Shown here piece by piece: positions 1 to 8,294 of a DNA stretch of 64,000 nt. The notes beneath the pieces were generated by a model. The model made no database searches. It saw only the letters and a program-made list of their open reading frames with translations, and was not told the DNA's origin. The stretch lies in NCBI GenBank assembly GCA_021325655.1, contig JAJPGT010000095.1:1-64000 (forward strand), written 5' to 3'. Source of the DNA: Pseudomonadota bacterium. Its GTDB lineage: Bacteria; Chloroflexota; UBA6077; JAJPGT01. Position numbers and translations under genes: made by a program. Numbering within the stretch: position 1 is the stretch's first letter; every line of letters starts with the position of its first letter.

Positions 1-183
1 CTCTCCGACTTTGCTCAGCGAGACGAGCACGTTGTCGTAAAGGTGCCGCCGGCTGCGGAGCCATATCTTGACTGGCGCATGGATTACTATCCCACGCGAG
101 GCGGGTTCTTGCTCTTTGATGGAAACGCGTTGCTAGCCTGTGAAATCTGTGAACGACATGGACTGCTTGCGCCTAGGCCCTGA
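1..183 (+). CDS. C-terminal fragment of an unknown protein (cut by window start)
   Basis: Frame 1 is open from the first base and stops at TGA 181-183, giving 60 residues of a C-terminus. The tail contains WRMDYYPTRGG and a CEIC pair. I do not recognise the family. The region is somewhat less GC-rich than the rest of the window, which fits an accessory-island edge. The start lies outside the window, so no function is offered. Confidence 0.5.
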   Translation, partial: LSDFAQRDEHVVVKVPPAAEPYLDWRMDYYPTRGGFLLFDGNALLACEICERHGLLAPRP

Positions 184-531
184 GAGGATGGCCTTGGTGG
201 CCCTGCCTTCCTCGCTCTAACTTAGAAAGCGTCTATAAGGACCGTAGTCGGTACGGCCCGTGGGGTCTTGCTGTCCGGACTTGCAGCAACTGGCCTCCTT
301 GTGGGCCTTGTAGGACCGTATGTGACTGTCGGAGCCATAGGCTGCAAATGGGGTCTTCCCAGGATGGGTCCTCGAGCCTGACGCGACGGTGCTCACGCCT
401 CGCTAAGCAGGAGAAGCGCAAGTGCTGGGAGAGGTGCCGCTCGCACCCCACTTGGGAGCCGGGTACATTGAGCAGGCGACCACGGCCAAGACTTTAGAGT
501 AGGCAGCAGTCGCTCGGATGGGGGTGGAACA
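184..531. other. Intergenic, no convincing gene
   Basis: No start-coupled ORF is convincing here. A short plus-strand stretch (about 235-380) would encode a hydrophobic, Gly/Leu/Val-rich segment but has no ATG, GTG or TTG at its head, so it may be the relic of a small membrane protein. The minus-strand ORFs here are Arg-rich and look like shadows. No tRNA, repeat or array is seen. Confidence 0.4.
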
Positions 532-1329
532 GTGCGAAGCTTCCTGCGAATTGCCGTTGCAGTCTTCCTGAGCCTGGTGGTATTTGGCGCCCTCACGCGC
601 GGAGACTTCGGCGCATTCCTAATCGTTACTTCGGTGCTGATAGTGTTCCTTGCTCTCACGGATACCTTTGGCTTCCGCACCTGGCTATCTTCTCGCCTGC
701 AGAGACAGGCGGGCACGACGTCGACATCGCCAGACTTGCCCACTGTGTCCCAGGCAAGTGGGACAGCCGTGCAGCGCGACGAAATCAAGGCGCGGCTCTC
801 GTCGTTGCCGGACCGCTATACGGTTGCCATCGATAAGCTCGTTGACGCCGAGGTGGCCGAGCTCAGCGCTGCATTACGGAGGCTTCAGTTGGAGCCGGGG
901 GGAGCCCTGATCCCGCGGAAGGGAGAAACTATCATCGGCTGCAAGCGAGAGGTTCATCGCTACGAGTGGAAGCACCGAACGATTCGCCGAGGAGGAGGGA
1001 GTGGATGGGGCTTGTCTGCTCGTGTTATGCGCGGAGTCTATCTCCACCACTTCTTTCGAAGCCCTGCAGAGTCGGTACAGGTGCGGGAGTTGAATCCGGT
1101 TGATACTGGAACCCTTTACCTGACGACGGAGCGTCTTTATTTCGATGGTGAAAGGAACATCAGTATCTGGTATGACAAGCTCGACAGTCTCCCGCAATGG
1201 AGCAAGGAAGGCCTTCTCGTACTGCAGTACGGCGAGAAGGATGTTCTGGTAAAAGTGGGCGACGGCCAGGATGCAATGGCCTGGGCTGTGATTGCCGGCT
1301 TCCTCCCCACCTGCCGACACGCTGGATGA
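532..1329 (+). CDS. Membrane-anchored protein with a PH/GRAM-like C-terminal domain
   Basis: The product is 265 residues. Two hydrophobic segments (about 4-22 and 27-45) should anchor the N-terminus in the membrane. A polar linker follows, then a soluble domain from about residue 120. That domain contains GTLYLTTERLYFDG and a following YDKLDSL, the beta-strand pattern of bacterial PH/GRAM-like domains. The start is GTG 532, preceded by a purine-rich GGGGGTGG. I assign no biochemical role. It sits 43 bases upstream of a broken recombinase, in accessory DNA flanking the CRISPR locus, so it could be cargo of a former mobile element. Confidence 0.55.
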   Translation: MRSFLRIAVAVFLSLVVFGALTRGDFGAFLIVTSVLIVFLALTDTFGFRTWLSSRLQRQAGTTSTSPDLPTVSQASGTAVQRDEIKARLSSLPDRYTVAIDKLVDAEVAELSAALRRLQLEPGGALIPRKGETIIGCKREVHRYEWKHRTIRRGGGSGWGLSARVMRGVYLHHFFRSPAESVQVRELNPVDTGTLYLTTERLYFDGERNISIWYDKLDSLPQWSKEGLLVLQYGEKDVLVKVGDGQDAMAWAVIAGFLPTCRHAG

Positions 1330-1372
1330 GGGAAGAGACGAGAGCAACTGTCCCGCTGAGAGGAGGCGCACG

Positions 1373-2123
1373 ATGGGCAGCGTACCACAGACAGAATCCC
1401 CGTACAACCACGTTCGAGTCCGGGACCTGAACCACGATCGGGTGGCGGTCTACGCCCGCGTCAGTTCCGACGAGCAGGCCCAGGCCGGCACGATCGAGAA
1501 CCAGCTCGACTTTGCCCGCCGCTACTGCGATCTGCACGGGCTGCTCATCCACGAGTTCTATACGGATGAGGGCGTGAGCGGCGCGCTGGCCGTGGACGAG
1601 CGCCCGTGCGGGCAGGTTCAGCGCCGTGCTGGTCTACCGCGTGGACCGCTTCGCCCGCTCCACCCTCCACCTGCTGCACGCCCACGACGCGCTGCGCCAG
1701 GCCGGCGCGACCCTCCGCTCGATGACCGAGCCCTTCGACATGGCCACGCCGTTGGGCGAGTTCATCATGACGCTGCTGGGCAGCCTCGGGGCGCTGGAGC
1801 GGGCCACCATCATCGAGCGGACCCATCTGGGGCGCCTGCGCGCGGCCAGGGCAGGGCGGTGGCTGGGCGGCAAGCCCCCGTACGGCTACCGCGTAGTGGA
1901 CAAGCGGCTCGTGGTCGATCCGGCCGAGGCGGCGACCGTGCGACGCATCGTCCAGCTCTACGCCCACGGGGGGATAGGCCTGGTCCCCATCGCCGAGCTG
2001 CTCAACGCCGAGGGCGTGCCGTATCTCGACCTCTCGGCCGAGGAGCTGGCGCGCGACGGGAAGGTCGCCAGTCGGGGGGTGCGACCGACGCAGGACCGGT
2101 CGTCGCCGACAGCTCCTCCTTGA
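1373..2123 (+). pseudogene. Serine site-specific recombinase, broken by internal deletion and truncated
   Basis: The first part (from ATG 1373, good Shine-Dalgarno AGAGGAGG) carries the resolvase N-terminus: AVYARVSSDEQ with the nucleophilic Ser, then FYTDEGVSGALAVDERP. The frame is then lost near 1605-1620. The protein resumes in another frame with RAGRFSAVLVYRVDRFARS, the E-helix region, and continues into the Recombinase domain (GGKPPYGYRV, VRRIVQLYAHG). Compared with the family, about 8-9 codons plus a frame-changing remainder are missing at the junction. The C-terminal zinc/coiled-coil half is also absent: homology fades near 2060, and this frame stops at 2123 inside the PIN relic. Large serine recombinases normally mobilise islands; this one should be inactive. 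Confidence 0.8.
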
Positions 2124-2567
2124 TCGCGCTCGCACGGGTGGGGCAGCTCGCGCTGCTGCCCGCCCTCTGTGGCCGCCGCCTCGTTCCGCCCGTCATCCAC
2201 GCGGAAGTGGCCCGGGGGCCTGTGGGCGCGGCGGAGCTGGCGCGGCCGACCGGCTGGACGTCGAAGCGCCACGGGATCGGGGAGCTGTCGAGCGCCTGCT
2301 CGCAACGGTGGACCCTGGCGAGGCGGAGGCGATCATCCTGGCTACGGAGCATGGAGCTCGACTGATCATCGACGATCAGGGAGCTGACGCCAGGCGAGGG
2401 CGTTGGGGATCGACGTTACCGGGACGCTTGGCGGGCTCGTGGCGGCCAAGCACGCGGGCCGGATCGACCAGGTCGGTCCGCTCGTGCAGGCCCTGCAGGC
2501 GGCAGGGATGTACATGAGCGAGGCGCTGATCCGGGGGACGCTTCGTCTCGCCGGCGAACTGGACTGA
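2090..2567 (+). pseudogene. DUF3368/PIN-domain toxin relic with two frameshifts
   Basis: Three consecutive frames together spell a DUF3368-type PIN protein. Frame 2 gives VVADSSSLIALARVGQL with the first catalytic Asp, then VPPVIHAEV. Frame 1 gives DPGEAEAIILATEHGARLIIDD with the other acidic residues. Frame 3 gives GIDVTGTLGGLVAAKHAG and ends at TGA 2565-2567. Intact homologues are single-frame toxins of about 150-160 residues that cleave RNA and are held by a small antitoxin. No antitoxin gene is visible upstream; the relic abuts the truncated recombinase instead. Its stop is two bases from the converging cas1 stop. At least two indels make it non-functional as written. Confidence 0.75.
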
Positions 2568-2569
2568 CA

Positions 2570-3772
2570 TCACCACCTCCCCACCCAGGGGCGGTAGTCG
2601 CCGCCCTCGCCGCGGACGTAGGTAGCAAGGCGGCGCGCCTGGGCCTGGATGATCGTCCGCAGCCGGCGGCGCGAGCCCTCGTAGGGCTCGGGGGTTTCCA
2701 GCCGCTCGTTGATGCGCTGCGCCAGCAGGGTGCGGGTGGGATCGTCGAGCCGGCCGCGGTCGTCCTGCTTGAGCGGGGTGCGCAGGTTCAGCAGGCTGAA
2801 GACGCAGCGGTCCACCGCGAAGGGACGGAACTCCTCCACCAGGTCCAGCACCAGGCTCGGCTTGCCGGGGCGGTCCTCGTGCAGGAAGCCGGCGTACGGG
2901 TCCAGGCCGGCGAGCAGAACGGCGCGCTCCACCTGGGCGTACAGGATCCCGTAGCCGTAGTTCAGGCACTGATTCACCAGATCCGTCGCGCCCCGCGTCT
3001 CGCGGCTCTGCCACTCCACCCCCTCCTCCAGGTGCACCAGGTGGCGAGCCGCCTCCCAGTAGTGGCGCGCTCCCTGCGCCTCCAGGTTCATCACCTCCAG
3101 GCGGAGCGCGTCGGCACTGTCGCCGGGCACCTCGCTGATCCGGCGGGCCAGGTGCTCCAGGCGGAACGCCGCCTCGCGCGCCATCTCGTACATCTGCGCG
3201 TCGGTGCGCTGGCGGTATTTGGCCATGTACTTCAGCAGCGCCGCCTGGTTCTCCAGCTTGCCGCGGGCGAAGGCGCGGACGAGCCGCGCGCCGCGGGCGT
3301 CGGCGTAGGCGAGGAGCTGCTGGCGCCGCGTCTGGATCGTCCCGGTGAGCTCGGGGGAGACGAGCTTGGCGTAGGGGGCGCCGTCGCGGCCGATGAAGCT
3401 GATCGGGACGCCGCGCTCGGCACAGGCGCGGATCGCCTCGGCGCTGAGGCTCACCCCGCCGGCCAGGACGAGCACGTGCTCCAGGCCCAGCAGCGGCCGC
3501 TCCTGCACCAGCTCCCCCTTCAGCAGTAGCCGCAGCCGCTCGCTGTGGCGGCCGAGAAACGCCCCGGGCTGGTCCACTAGCAGGCAGTCGTTCGGCTGCT
3601 CCGCCGCCTCGTCGAGGGAGCGGATGCGCGCCCGACCCCGGGGCGCGGGGGAGGCAGGCGCGGCGGCGACAGGGCTATCGGGGTCGCCACGCGACCCGTC
3701 GCCTGGGGTGCCCCTGGCGGCGTCGGGCGGCGCCACGGTGCCGAGCTCAGGTGGGGAGGGAGCGTTCGTCAT
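2570..3772 (-). CDS. cas1: CRISPR-associated endonuclease Cas1
   Basis: The product is 400 residues from ATG 3772, chosen because GAGAGG precedes it at suitable spacing; an upstream ATG at 3808 lacks a ribosome site. Cas1 is the integrase subunit that inserts spacers into the CRISPR array, normally with Cas2. The beta-rich N-terminal domain (LEHVLVLAGG, PISFIGRDG) and the alpha-helical catalytic domain are complete. Metal-binding candidates are the Glu in LEAQGARHYW and the His and Asp in FLHEDRPGKPSLVLDLVEEFRP. About 60 residues of low-complexity Pro/Ala/Gly-rich sequence precede the domain, longer than typical. It is the last gene of the cmr run, 46 bases after cas6, and no cas2 follows it; converging recombinase and PIN relics do. 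Confidence 0.95.
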   Translation of the reverse strand: MTNAPSPPELGTVAPPDAARGTPGDGSRGDPDSPVAAAPASPAPRGRARIRSLDEAAEQPNDCLLVDQPGAFLGRHSERLRLLLKGELVQERPLLGLEHVLVLAGGVSLSAEAIRACAERGVPISFIGRDGAPYAKLVSPELTGTIQTRRQQLLAYADARGARLVRAFARGKLENQAALLKYMAKYRQRTDAQMYEMAREAAFRLEHLARRISEVPGDSADALRLEVMNLEAQGARHYWEAARHLVHLEEGVEWQSRETRGATDLVNQCLNYGYGILYAQVERAVLLAGLDPYAGFLHEDRPGKPSLVLDLVEEFRPFAVDRCVFSLLNLRTPLKQDDRGRLDDPTRTLLAQRINERLETPEPYEGSRRRLRTIIQAQARRLATYVRGEGGDYRPWVGRW

Positions 3773-3818
3773 CGGATGGCCTCTCACGCGGGAACCAGTC
3801 GGCACCATGGGGGGATAG

Positions 3819-4799
3819 TCATGCCACGGGCTCCAGGCACAGGCGGCCGTTGCCCATCGCCGCGTCCTTACCCACATGGGTCAGGGTGCCCCACACCAGC
3901 CAGGGCAGAAACGGCTCCAGCTCGCCCTCCAGCACCACGCTGCCCAGCAGGCCGCTCATCGGCACCAGCCGCTGCTGGCGCCTGGAGGCGCGGAACAGCT
4001 CGCGCCAGGCAAGCTGCCGCTCAGCCACCCGCACCCCTTCCGCCAGGTGCAGCAGCGCCGGCGCGTCAAACGGCGGCGGGGTGGCGGCATAGCGCTCGTG
4101 CAGCGCGCTCAGCCGCTCCAGCAGTCGCCCGAGCAGGGCGCGGAAGGTGAACATCTCCGGCTTGACCAGGCGGTCGGCCTCGATCAGGCGAGTGTGGCTG
4201 AGCAGCGTCAGGCGCAGCCGGCGGCTGCCGCCACGTCGGCCCAGCAGCGCCGCCTCCTCGGCCACCTGCGTCTGGTCCACCGGCAGCGCCGGGGGGCGAA
4301 TCACCGCATCGCGGGCGCGCTGGTAGACCGCTTCCTGCCGCCCAAGCAGCGGGTTCTCCGCCCACACCTCGTCCACACGGAAGCCGCCCTGCCGGCCAAC
4401 GCCCAGCCCCAGGCGGCCCATCTCCTCGATCCCGAGCAGCGCATAGGGGAAGTGGCCGAGCGCCCGGCCGAACGTCGTCAGGCCAAACTCCAGCGGCTGC
4501 CCCGGCGCGTACTCCAGCGCAGCGCCTGCCGGGGCTTGCAGCACATAGGGGCGGGGCACGTCGCGCCCGCGCGGGTGATGCTCCTCCACCGGCGCCAGTA
4601 GGAAGCACACCGGGCAGCTCGCCGCCAGCGCTGGCGCGCCGCAGTCAGGCCCGCGGCCAGCCAGGCAGAACTGCGTCCGCAGCGCCCCGAACAGCGCCCC
4701 GCGCAGCGCCGCCCCGGCCGCGGGCGGCAGCCGCAACGGCGTGGTGACCTCCACCCGGAACCGCAGCTTGTGCGCCTGGAACCCATCCATGGCGCTCAC
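3819..4799 (-). CDS. cas6: Cas6-type pre-crRNA processing endoribonuclease
   Basis: The product is 326 residues, a RAMP-superfamily protein that cuts CRISPR repeat RNA to release guide RNAs. The N-terminus (LRFRVEVTTPLRLPP) and an early Cys cluster (C-x6-C-x7-C-x2-C around residues 45-65) fit the Cas6 subgroup with a small metal-binding motif. The C-terminus has the glycine-rich element around LTHVGKDAAMGNGRL, next to the RNA-binding face. Translation starts at GTG 4799, overlapping the previous stop by four bases (GTGA). A His in the C-terminal half is a possible general base but cannot be assigned from sequence. Its presence implies a CRISPR array somewhere in the genome, though none lies in this window. 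Confidence 0.88.
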   Translation of the reverse strand: MSAMDGFQAHKLRFRVEVTTPLRLPPAAGAALRGALFGALRTQFCLAGRGPDCGAPALAASCPVCFLLAPVEEHHPRGRDVPRPYVLQAPAGAALEYAPGQPLEFGLTTFGRALGHFPYALLGIEEMGRLGLGVGRQGGFRVDEVWAENPLLGRQEAVYQRARDAVIRPPALPVDQTQVAEEAALLGRRGGSRRLRLTLLSHTRLIEADRLVKPEMFTFRALLGRLLERLSALHERYAATPPPFDAPALLHLAEGVRVAERQLAWRELFRASRRQQRLVPMSGLLGSVVLEGELEPFLPWLVWGTLTHVGKDAAMGNGRLCLEPVA

Positions 4800-6076
4800 T
4801 CCCGCGCTCGCAGCCAGGGGAACTGGAGCGCGGCGCAGCGCTCCGCGAAGTCCGGAACGATGGTGCGCGCAAGGCGGGCGACCTCCGCCGAAAGCTCCCG
4901 CGCTGTCTGTTCCCCAACGGGCTCCAGCCCGTGGGCGAGAATGCTGGCATTTCGCCGCGCCAAGAGATTCGTCAGTGGGGAGTGCTTGTTCGGTCCTGCC
5001 GGCAGCGCGTCACCGAGCGGGTCGCCCAACGCAGCCAACAGTTGATAGGACGTTCGCAGCCCGAGCTGGACCTTGGCGCGATCCCCGCTTCGCTGGGCTG
5101 CCAGGGCGCCCCGCAGCTCTTCGGGAATGCGGCCCTTGAGTCCCTCGATGTCTACGTCGGCAGCGTTAATCCCGTGCTCGCAGGCGAGTCTGTACTGGGC
5201 CAGCATTTCGGTCAGCCGGTACAACCGGGCTACCGCGTCGTCGTACTTGCCCTCTCGCTGGCGCCGCTCGGCGTTGTTCCAGAGATCCGCCAGGTGATCC
5301 TGGGTGATCCGATCACGCCAGTCGCGGGTGCGCTTCGGATTGCGGGCAGCGGCCATCTTCTGCACACGGTCGATCACCTGGTCACTCACCTGCATTGCAG
5401 CAAGCTCGTGAAGATCAGGGTCTGGATGCTGATAGTGCTCCTTGAAGCAAGCATGCTCGAACTTGTCCCAGCGGTCATAGGCGTCAACCAGCTTGCCCAG
5501 GCTGGCGTGCAGCCGGCGGCTGTGGTCGTCGAGCAGGGCGGGGCTGATCTCGCGGAGCAGCCGGCGCGCTGCCTCGAACTGGAGATCGCGGAAGAGCTGG
5601 AGCGCGAGCTGGAGGTCGTGGTACGCCAAGACGCGCGAGGGCGGGATCGAGAGGAACCGTTCGGTGCCCGAGATGACCACGCCGTGCCCGCGTTCCCCGC
5701 TGATGTAGCGCAGGCTGCCGCAGCGGAAGGCGATGGCCGCCAGCGTGAGTCCGGCAGTCATCGCCTTGGTCCCACTGGTGTAGTCTGCCTCGATCTCGTC
5801 TGGAGTGAACCCTTCCGCGCGGAGCTCGCGCAGCGCGTCCAGGGCGTCGACGAACACGCGCTCGACATCGTTCTCATCGCCAACGCGCCGGATCGTGGCT
5901 GCTGTGCCCAGCTCCAGCTCGGTGCGGATTCGCTCCGCGTTGGGCTCGCTTGCCGTGCTGACCAGGAAGATCACTCGATCCGGCCGCGCATGCCGGATCG
6001 TCTTCTTGAGCGGCGGGACGATGTCGGTGTCAGCTCGCGTGCCTGTTCCGGCCGTAAGAATCAGCGCCTTCTTCAT
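4796..6076 (-). CDS. CARF-HEPN effector of the Cas02710 (Csm6/Csx1-like) family
   Basis: The product is 426 residues from ATG 6076, overlapping the cmr6 stop by four bases. The N-terminal CARF domain shows ILTAGTGTRADTDI, VIFLVSTASEPNAERI and YTSGTKAMTAGLTLAA, the Rossmann-like elements that bind cyclic oligoadenylate. The C-terminal half is helical and contains RNASILAH, an R-X6-H HEPN ribonuclease motif (Arg375, His382). In type III systems such proteins are activated by cyclic oligoadenylate made by the Cas10 Palm domain and then cleave RNA non-specifically. Cas10 here keeps its GGDD motif, so a complete signalling pair is encoded. A much longer upstream reading frame overlaps cmr6 out of frame and is a shadow. 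Confidence 0.88.
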   Translation of the reverse strand: MKKALILTAGTGTRADTDIVPPLKKTIRHARPDRVIFLVSTASEPNAERIRTELELGTAATIRRVGDENDVERVFVDALDALRELRAEGFTPDEIEADYTSGTKAMTAGLTLAAIAFRCGSLRYISGERGHGVVISGTERFLSIPPSRVLAYHDLQLALQLFRDLQFEAARRLLREISPALLDDHSRRLHASLGKLVDAYDRWDKFEHACFKEHYQHPDPDLHELAAMQVSDQVIDRVQKMAAARNPKRTRDWRDRITQDHLADLWNNAERRQREGKYDDAVARLYRLTEMLAQYRLACEHGINAADVDIEGLKGRIPEELRGALAAQRSGDRAKVQLGLRTSYQLLAALGDPLGDALPAGPNKHSPLTNLLARRNASILAHGLEPVGEQTARELSAEVARLARTIVPDFAERCAALQFPWLRARE

Positions 6077-6954
6077 CCGATCACCTCGAACTTCCCGTAG
6101 CCTGCGCTCCGCTTCCCGCCCAGGCCGCTTCGCAGCGCTTCGCGCAGCCAGTCCAGCCCCTGCCGCAGCCGCTGCTCGGCCGTCTCGGGCGGCTCCAGCC
6201 CGCTGCCGCTCGCTCGGCAACGGGCGGCGATGGAGAAGCGGAACACCGCGCCGCGATCGACGGCGAGGAACAGGATCGGGACCGGGCTCTGCCACTCGGC
6301 CGGCGGCTCCTGGCCGGTGTAGTAGCCGCTGTGATGGGGATTCATGATCTCCAGCGCCAGTTCGAAGCCCGATTCTGGGAGGGCGTCGAAGAACACCAGC
6401 GCGCCCTGCGCGTGTGGCTCCTTCTGCGGCTCCGGCCCGAACAGGATCCGTATGGTTTCGTCGTCCGCGCCCAGCTCCTTCGCCATCGCCCGGGTGGCAC
6501 CCTTGACGCTGCTGCCGGGCAGATAGGGAAAGCCGCCAATCCGGTGCAGCGCCAGGTTGACTTCCAGCGGATGGGCGATGCCCAGCCCGATCACCAGCCG
6601 CCGAATCAGCCGAGCGCGCACCTCGGCGCTGCGCCATGGCCCCTGGCTATAGCTCGCGAGCAGCGCCGTCTGGCGTTCGTGGTACAGCCGCAGGACGTCC
6701 CGGCAGGGCTGTTGTCCCGGAACCTTCCGGCACGCTTCCAGGAACTGCCGCCGGGTTCCCCGCCTCTCGTCCTGCTGCCTGGTGAAGTCGGGCGTCCAGG
6801 TGTCAACGAAGCGATTGAGCGCTAGCGAGAGATTGCTGCACCCGTCCACGCCTCCGGCGGCCTGGAGGGCCGCGCGCGTGGCCTGTGGCAGCGGGAGGTT
6901 CGACGAAGGTCCGCGGCTCGGCTCGGGACGACGCGCTCCAGACTGCGGGCTCAC
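6073..6954 (-). CDS. cmr6: Type III-B RAMP subunit Cmr6
   Basis: The product is 293 residues, starting at GTG 6954 within a GTGA overlap with cmr5. Cmr6 caps the Cas7-like backbone of the Cmr effector complex. The RAMP signature is clear: IGLGIAHPLEVNLALHRI, then FPYLPGSSVKGATR, and the C-terminal glycine-rich loop GGKRSAGYGKFEV. A central FGPEPQKEPHAQGALVFFDA strand is also typical of the family. The first 35 residues are Pro/Arg-rich and probably disordered. It is translationally coupled on both sides. Confidence 0.93.
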   Translation of the reverse strand: MSPQSGARRPEPSRGPSSNLPLPQATRAALQAAGGVDGCSNLSLALNRFVDTWTPDFTRQQDERRGTRRQFLEACRKVPGQQPCRDVLRLYHERQTALLASYSQGPWRSAEVRARLIRRLVIGLGIAHPLEVNLALHRIGGFPYLPGSSVKGATRAMAKELGADDETIRILFGPEPQKEPHAQGALVFFDALPESGFELALEIMNPHHSGYYTGQEPPAEWQSPVPILFLAVDRGAVFRFSIAARCRASGSGLEPPETAEQRLRQGLDWLREALRSGLGGKRSAGYGKFEVIG

Positions 6955-7352
6955 GACTTCCCCTCCGGCAGCTCGGCGTCCGCGAACCGCTTCAGCCAGC
7001 CGAGCACGGCCAGCGTCTCGGTCTGTGCCAGTCGATACTGGCTGACGTCCATGCGTGTGATCTGCTCGAGCAGGTCGGGGCCAAACCGGAGCTGCTCGCG
7101 TGCCCAGGCGCTGAGGTGCGTATAGGCTGTCTGGTGCTCGTTGCTCTTCTCTCCGCCCTTGGCCTTGAGAAACGCCAGCGTCTGGCCGAGTCCATTGGTC
7201 AGGATCATCGCCGGGAGCCCGCGCACGAGCTGTCTATACTTGCTGGCGAAGGCCTCTCTCTTCACTTTTCGCACGCACTCGAGCGCGAAGGCGGCGCGCT
7301 GCTGCTCGACGGTCTGGCGGTGGGGCTGCTGGCTCGGCGCTGCCTGGCTCAT
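6951..7352 (-). CDS. cmr5: Type III-B small subunit Cmr5
   Basis: The product is 133 residues, all helical, the usual size for Cmr5. It forms the minor filament that runs along the Cmr4 backbone and helps hold crRNA and target RNA. Family features visible are the N-terminal helix with AFALECVRKVK, LPAMILTNGLGQTLAFLKAK near residue 50, and AYTHLSAWAREQL. It lies between cmr4 and cmr6 with four-base overlaps at both ends, so stoichiometry is probably tuned by translational coupling. Confidence 0.93.
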   Translation of the reverse strand: MSQAAPSQQPHRQTVEQQRAAFALECVRKVKREAFASKYRQLVRGLPAMILTNGLGQTLAFLKAKGGEKSNEHQTAYTHLSAWAREQLRFGPDLLEQITRMDVSQYRLAQTETLAVLGWLKRFADAELPEGKS

Positions 7353-8293
7353 GAGGTCCTCCCGCCCACTGTCTCGCCCGCCGGCTGGCGGATGCGCACC
7401 TTCACGATCCCCCGGCCGACCGTCTCGTCGCCGCCGAGCTGGAGCCGGTCGAGTCGCAGCTCGCTCAGCGTCCCCAGCACCTCAGCCGCGCTGCGGGGCA
7501 GCCGCGCCTCGCCATTTGCTGCGCGTCGTGGCGGGGAGGCGAGGGCCAGGGCGTAGAAGAGGCTCTCCGGGGGGATGTGCTCCTCGTACCAGAGCCCGCC
7601 ATCCGCCACCGTCACCGTGCCCGTGCCCTGGTCGATGCGGATGCGGGCCACGACCTCGGTGGCGTTGAGGACGAAATCGCGGAAGTCGTCGTCGGGCAGG
7701 ATGGCGAGCTGGCCGGGGAGGCGCGACCGCCACGAGGCGTACTCTGGCGTGTCCGGCAGGAGCGTGGTCGCCAGGTCATCCGCGAGCTGCTTGACCGCCG
7801 CATCCTCCTGCGCGGAGTAGGTGAACTCTTCGAGCGTGATCCGCCCACCCTTGCTCACTACCGCCCCGGGTGCGACGAACGCGGTCTGTTCGGTCGGGCG
7901 CGGCGCCTGCCAGGAGGTTGTGAAACCCGCCGCGGCCAGGTCGCGCCGGTAGCGCTCCAGCGCCAGGGGCGCGGTGATCCAGGCGAAGACGCCATGAAGG
8001 GAGCGCACCGGGAATAGCAGCAGCCGGGCGTCGGTGAGCGCCAGCGCGCCGGCGTGCTCGTGGGCGTTGTCGGTGTCTGGTCCGAATACCGTCTCTAGCT
8101 TGCCGGCCTGGCTGTGCCAGGCGAGCCGCGCGGCGGCCCGAAGGACACCCTTCAGGCTGCTGCCCGGAATGAGCGGATAGTCCAGGTGCCGCTCACGCTG
8201 GACCGGCAGGTCGATCGCCCCGGTCGCGGCGCCGCGTCCCGGGTGCAGCGGCGTCTCGGCGTAGAAGCTGATCACTGTGGCCCGTTCGTACAT
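7349..8293 (-). CDS. cmr4: Type III-B backbone RAMP nuclease Cmr4
   Basis: The product is 314 residues from ATG 8293; the ORF extends further upstream but only inside the cmr3 tail. Cmr4 (Cas7 family) polymerises along the crRNA and cuts target RNA at six-base intervals. The N-terminus shows PLHPGRGAATGAIDLPVQRE, in which Asp28 matches the catalytic Asp region of Cmr4. YPLIPGSSLKGVLR and GGRITLEEF follow at the expected places, and the C-terminus has the glycine-rich GGDETVGRGIVKV. Nothing needed for RNA cleavage appears to be missing. Confidence 0.95.
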   Translation of the reverse strand: MYERATVISFYAETPLHPGRGAATGAIDLPVQRERHLDYPLIPGSSLKGVLRAAARLAWHSQAGKLETVFGPDTDNAHEHAGALALTDARLLLFPVRSLHGVFAWITAPLALERYRRDLAAAGFTTSWQAPRPTEQTAFVAPGAVVSKGGRITLEEFTYSAQEDAAVKQLADDLATTLLPDTPEYASWRSRLPGQLAILPDDDFRDFVLNATEVVARIRIDQGTGTVTVADGGLWYEEHIPPESLFYALALASPPRRAANGEARLPRSAAEVLGTLSELRLDRLQLGGDETVGRGIVKVRIRQPAGETVGGRTS

Positions 8294-8294
8294 G

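Noticed and set aside
1373..1460. Possible tRNA T-arm (GTTCGAGTCC)
   Set aside because: It lies inside the recombinase reading frame and no acceptor, D or anticodon stem surrounds it.
6077..6637. Upstream extension of the CARF-HEPN frame to 6637
   Set aside because: It is Arg-rich, lies over cmr6 out of frame, and the ATG at 6076 overlaps the cmr6 stop as expected for coupled genes.
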